The notes under the pieces were generated by a model. It was given only the letters and a program-made list of their open reading frames with translations. It was not told the origin of the DNA and did no database searches. From Ferruginibacter sp. (GTDB lineage: Bacteria > Bacteroidota > Bacteroidia > Chitinophagales > Chitinophagaceae): a stretch of 64,000 bases of DNA. The number at the start of each line of letters is the position of its first letter. Position 1 is the first letter of the stretch. Shown one piece after another: positions 63,707 to 64,000 of this stretch. The position numbers and the translations under genes are program-made. Location: assembly GCA_014379625.1 (NCBI GenBank), contig JACMLJ010000033.1, forward strand, positions 62,001-126,000, given 5' to 3'.

Positions 63707-64000
63707 ATGAAGCTAAACTTATTAATTTTAAGGAGAATGCTTTCGATCTCCTTTTTACTCCTCCTATGCTACCCTCCCAAATTAAAAGCACAAAATTCTC
63801 CCTTATCTGTTAGTGGGAAAGTAACAGATGAAAATGGTAAAGGTCTTAACAGTGTTACCATACAGGTAAAAGGTACCAGTAATGCTACCAGTACTTCCGA
63901 AGACGGCACTTTTAGAATTACCGGGCTTACGGGTAAGGAAAGGCTGGTAATGAGTTATGTGGGCTACCAAATCCAGGAAATACCAGTGAATAACAGGGCT
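63707..64000 (+). CDS. SusC/RagA-type TonB-dependent receptor, N-terminal part only
   Basis: The gene runs off the window after 98 codons. A signal peptide (MLSISFLLLLCYPPKLKAQ region, residues about 11-29) is followed by the carboxypeptidase-like regulatory domain typical of SusC proteins (SVSGKVTDENGKGLNSVTIQVKGTS, then DGTFRITGL and LVMSYVGYQIQEIPV). The TonB box, plug and barrel are not yet reached. Such receptors import glycans or other large molecules with a SusD partner. The ATG at 63707 is the only in-frame start near the signal peptide. Confidence 0.88.
   Translation, partial: MKLNLLILRRMLSISFLLLLCYPPKLKAQNSPLSVSGKVTDENGKGLNSVTIQVKGTSNATSTSEDGTFRITGLTGKERLVMSYVGYQIQEIPVNNRA

Noticed and set aside
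63418-63813. A 131-codon plus-strand frame at the right end
   Set aside because: It overlaps the SusC-type signal peptide in another frame and spans the direct repeat; no domain is seen.

Overview
The window looks like a chromosomal segment of a Bacteroidota bacterium, most likely in or near Chitinophagaceae. The grounds are sequence features rather than a database match. They include a flexirubin/aryl-polyene type gene set led by a tyrosine ammonia-lyase, a type IX secretion plug protein, a TamL-type lipoprotein outer-membrane assembly factor, and the MoxR/DUF58/DUF4350/DUF4129/SpoIIM block. There is also a SusC-type receptor start, an AT-rich genome with promoter boxes of the Bacteroidota form TAnnTTTG, and several TTG/GTG starts.

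Layout. 1-210: a REP-like cluster of small hairpins between inverted TCAATGTCGTTT ends. 255-9083 (minus): ten-gene flexirubin/aryl-polyene type operon; read in transcription order it is TAL, ketoreductase, ketosynthase, ACP, acyltransferase, dehydratase, secreted protein of unknown role, thioesterase, second ketosynthase, methyltransferase. 9398-13748: secreted hypothetical protein, single-domain response regulator, SET-domain protein, GAF protein. 14149-17470 (minus): glycosyltransferase, methyltransferase, flippase (surface glycan module). 17612-28767: housekeeping and accessory genes (KirBac channel, RluF, TPR histidine kinase, phosphoesterase, YceI, MBL hydrolase, cupin, ECF sigma pair, DUF1572). 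28772-28865 (minus): signal recognition particle RNA. 29126-35941: envelope biogenesis genes (T9SS plug, FtsX-like permease, TamL) with TrmH-type methylase and TruB. 36103-44140: MoxR-associated block, RDD, and small membrane proteins including a decayed tandem duplicate. 44335-56898: ProS, FadL-like porin, MiaA, CCA-adding enzyme, Lon, Lrp and AhcY. 57136-64000: accessory region with an orphan Hcp tube protein, a lipoprotein, an ATPase, a matrixin protease with a lectin-like propeller, a GGEMP repeat protein and the start of a SusC receptor.

How genes work together. TAL makes 4-coumarate as a likely starter. The ACP, two ketosynthases, ketoreductase and dehydratase would extend it to a polyene, and the acyltransferase, thioesterase and methyltransferase would tailor, release or transfer it. 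The CoA/ACP ligase, dialkylresorcinol enzymes and exporters expected for a complete flexirubin pathway are not in the window. The SRP RNA, T9SS plug, TamL and permease all serve protein traffic to the envelope.

The least explained material is at the right end. A matrixin protease with a cysteine switch and six alternating 44-residue blades lies 41 bp downstream of a gene for a protein made of five 23-residue GGEMP repeats. Neither has a recognisable signal peptide, and an orphan Hcp lies a few kilobases away. No tRNA, CRISPR array, insertion sequence or transposase was seen.
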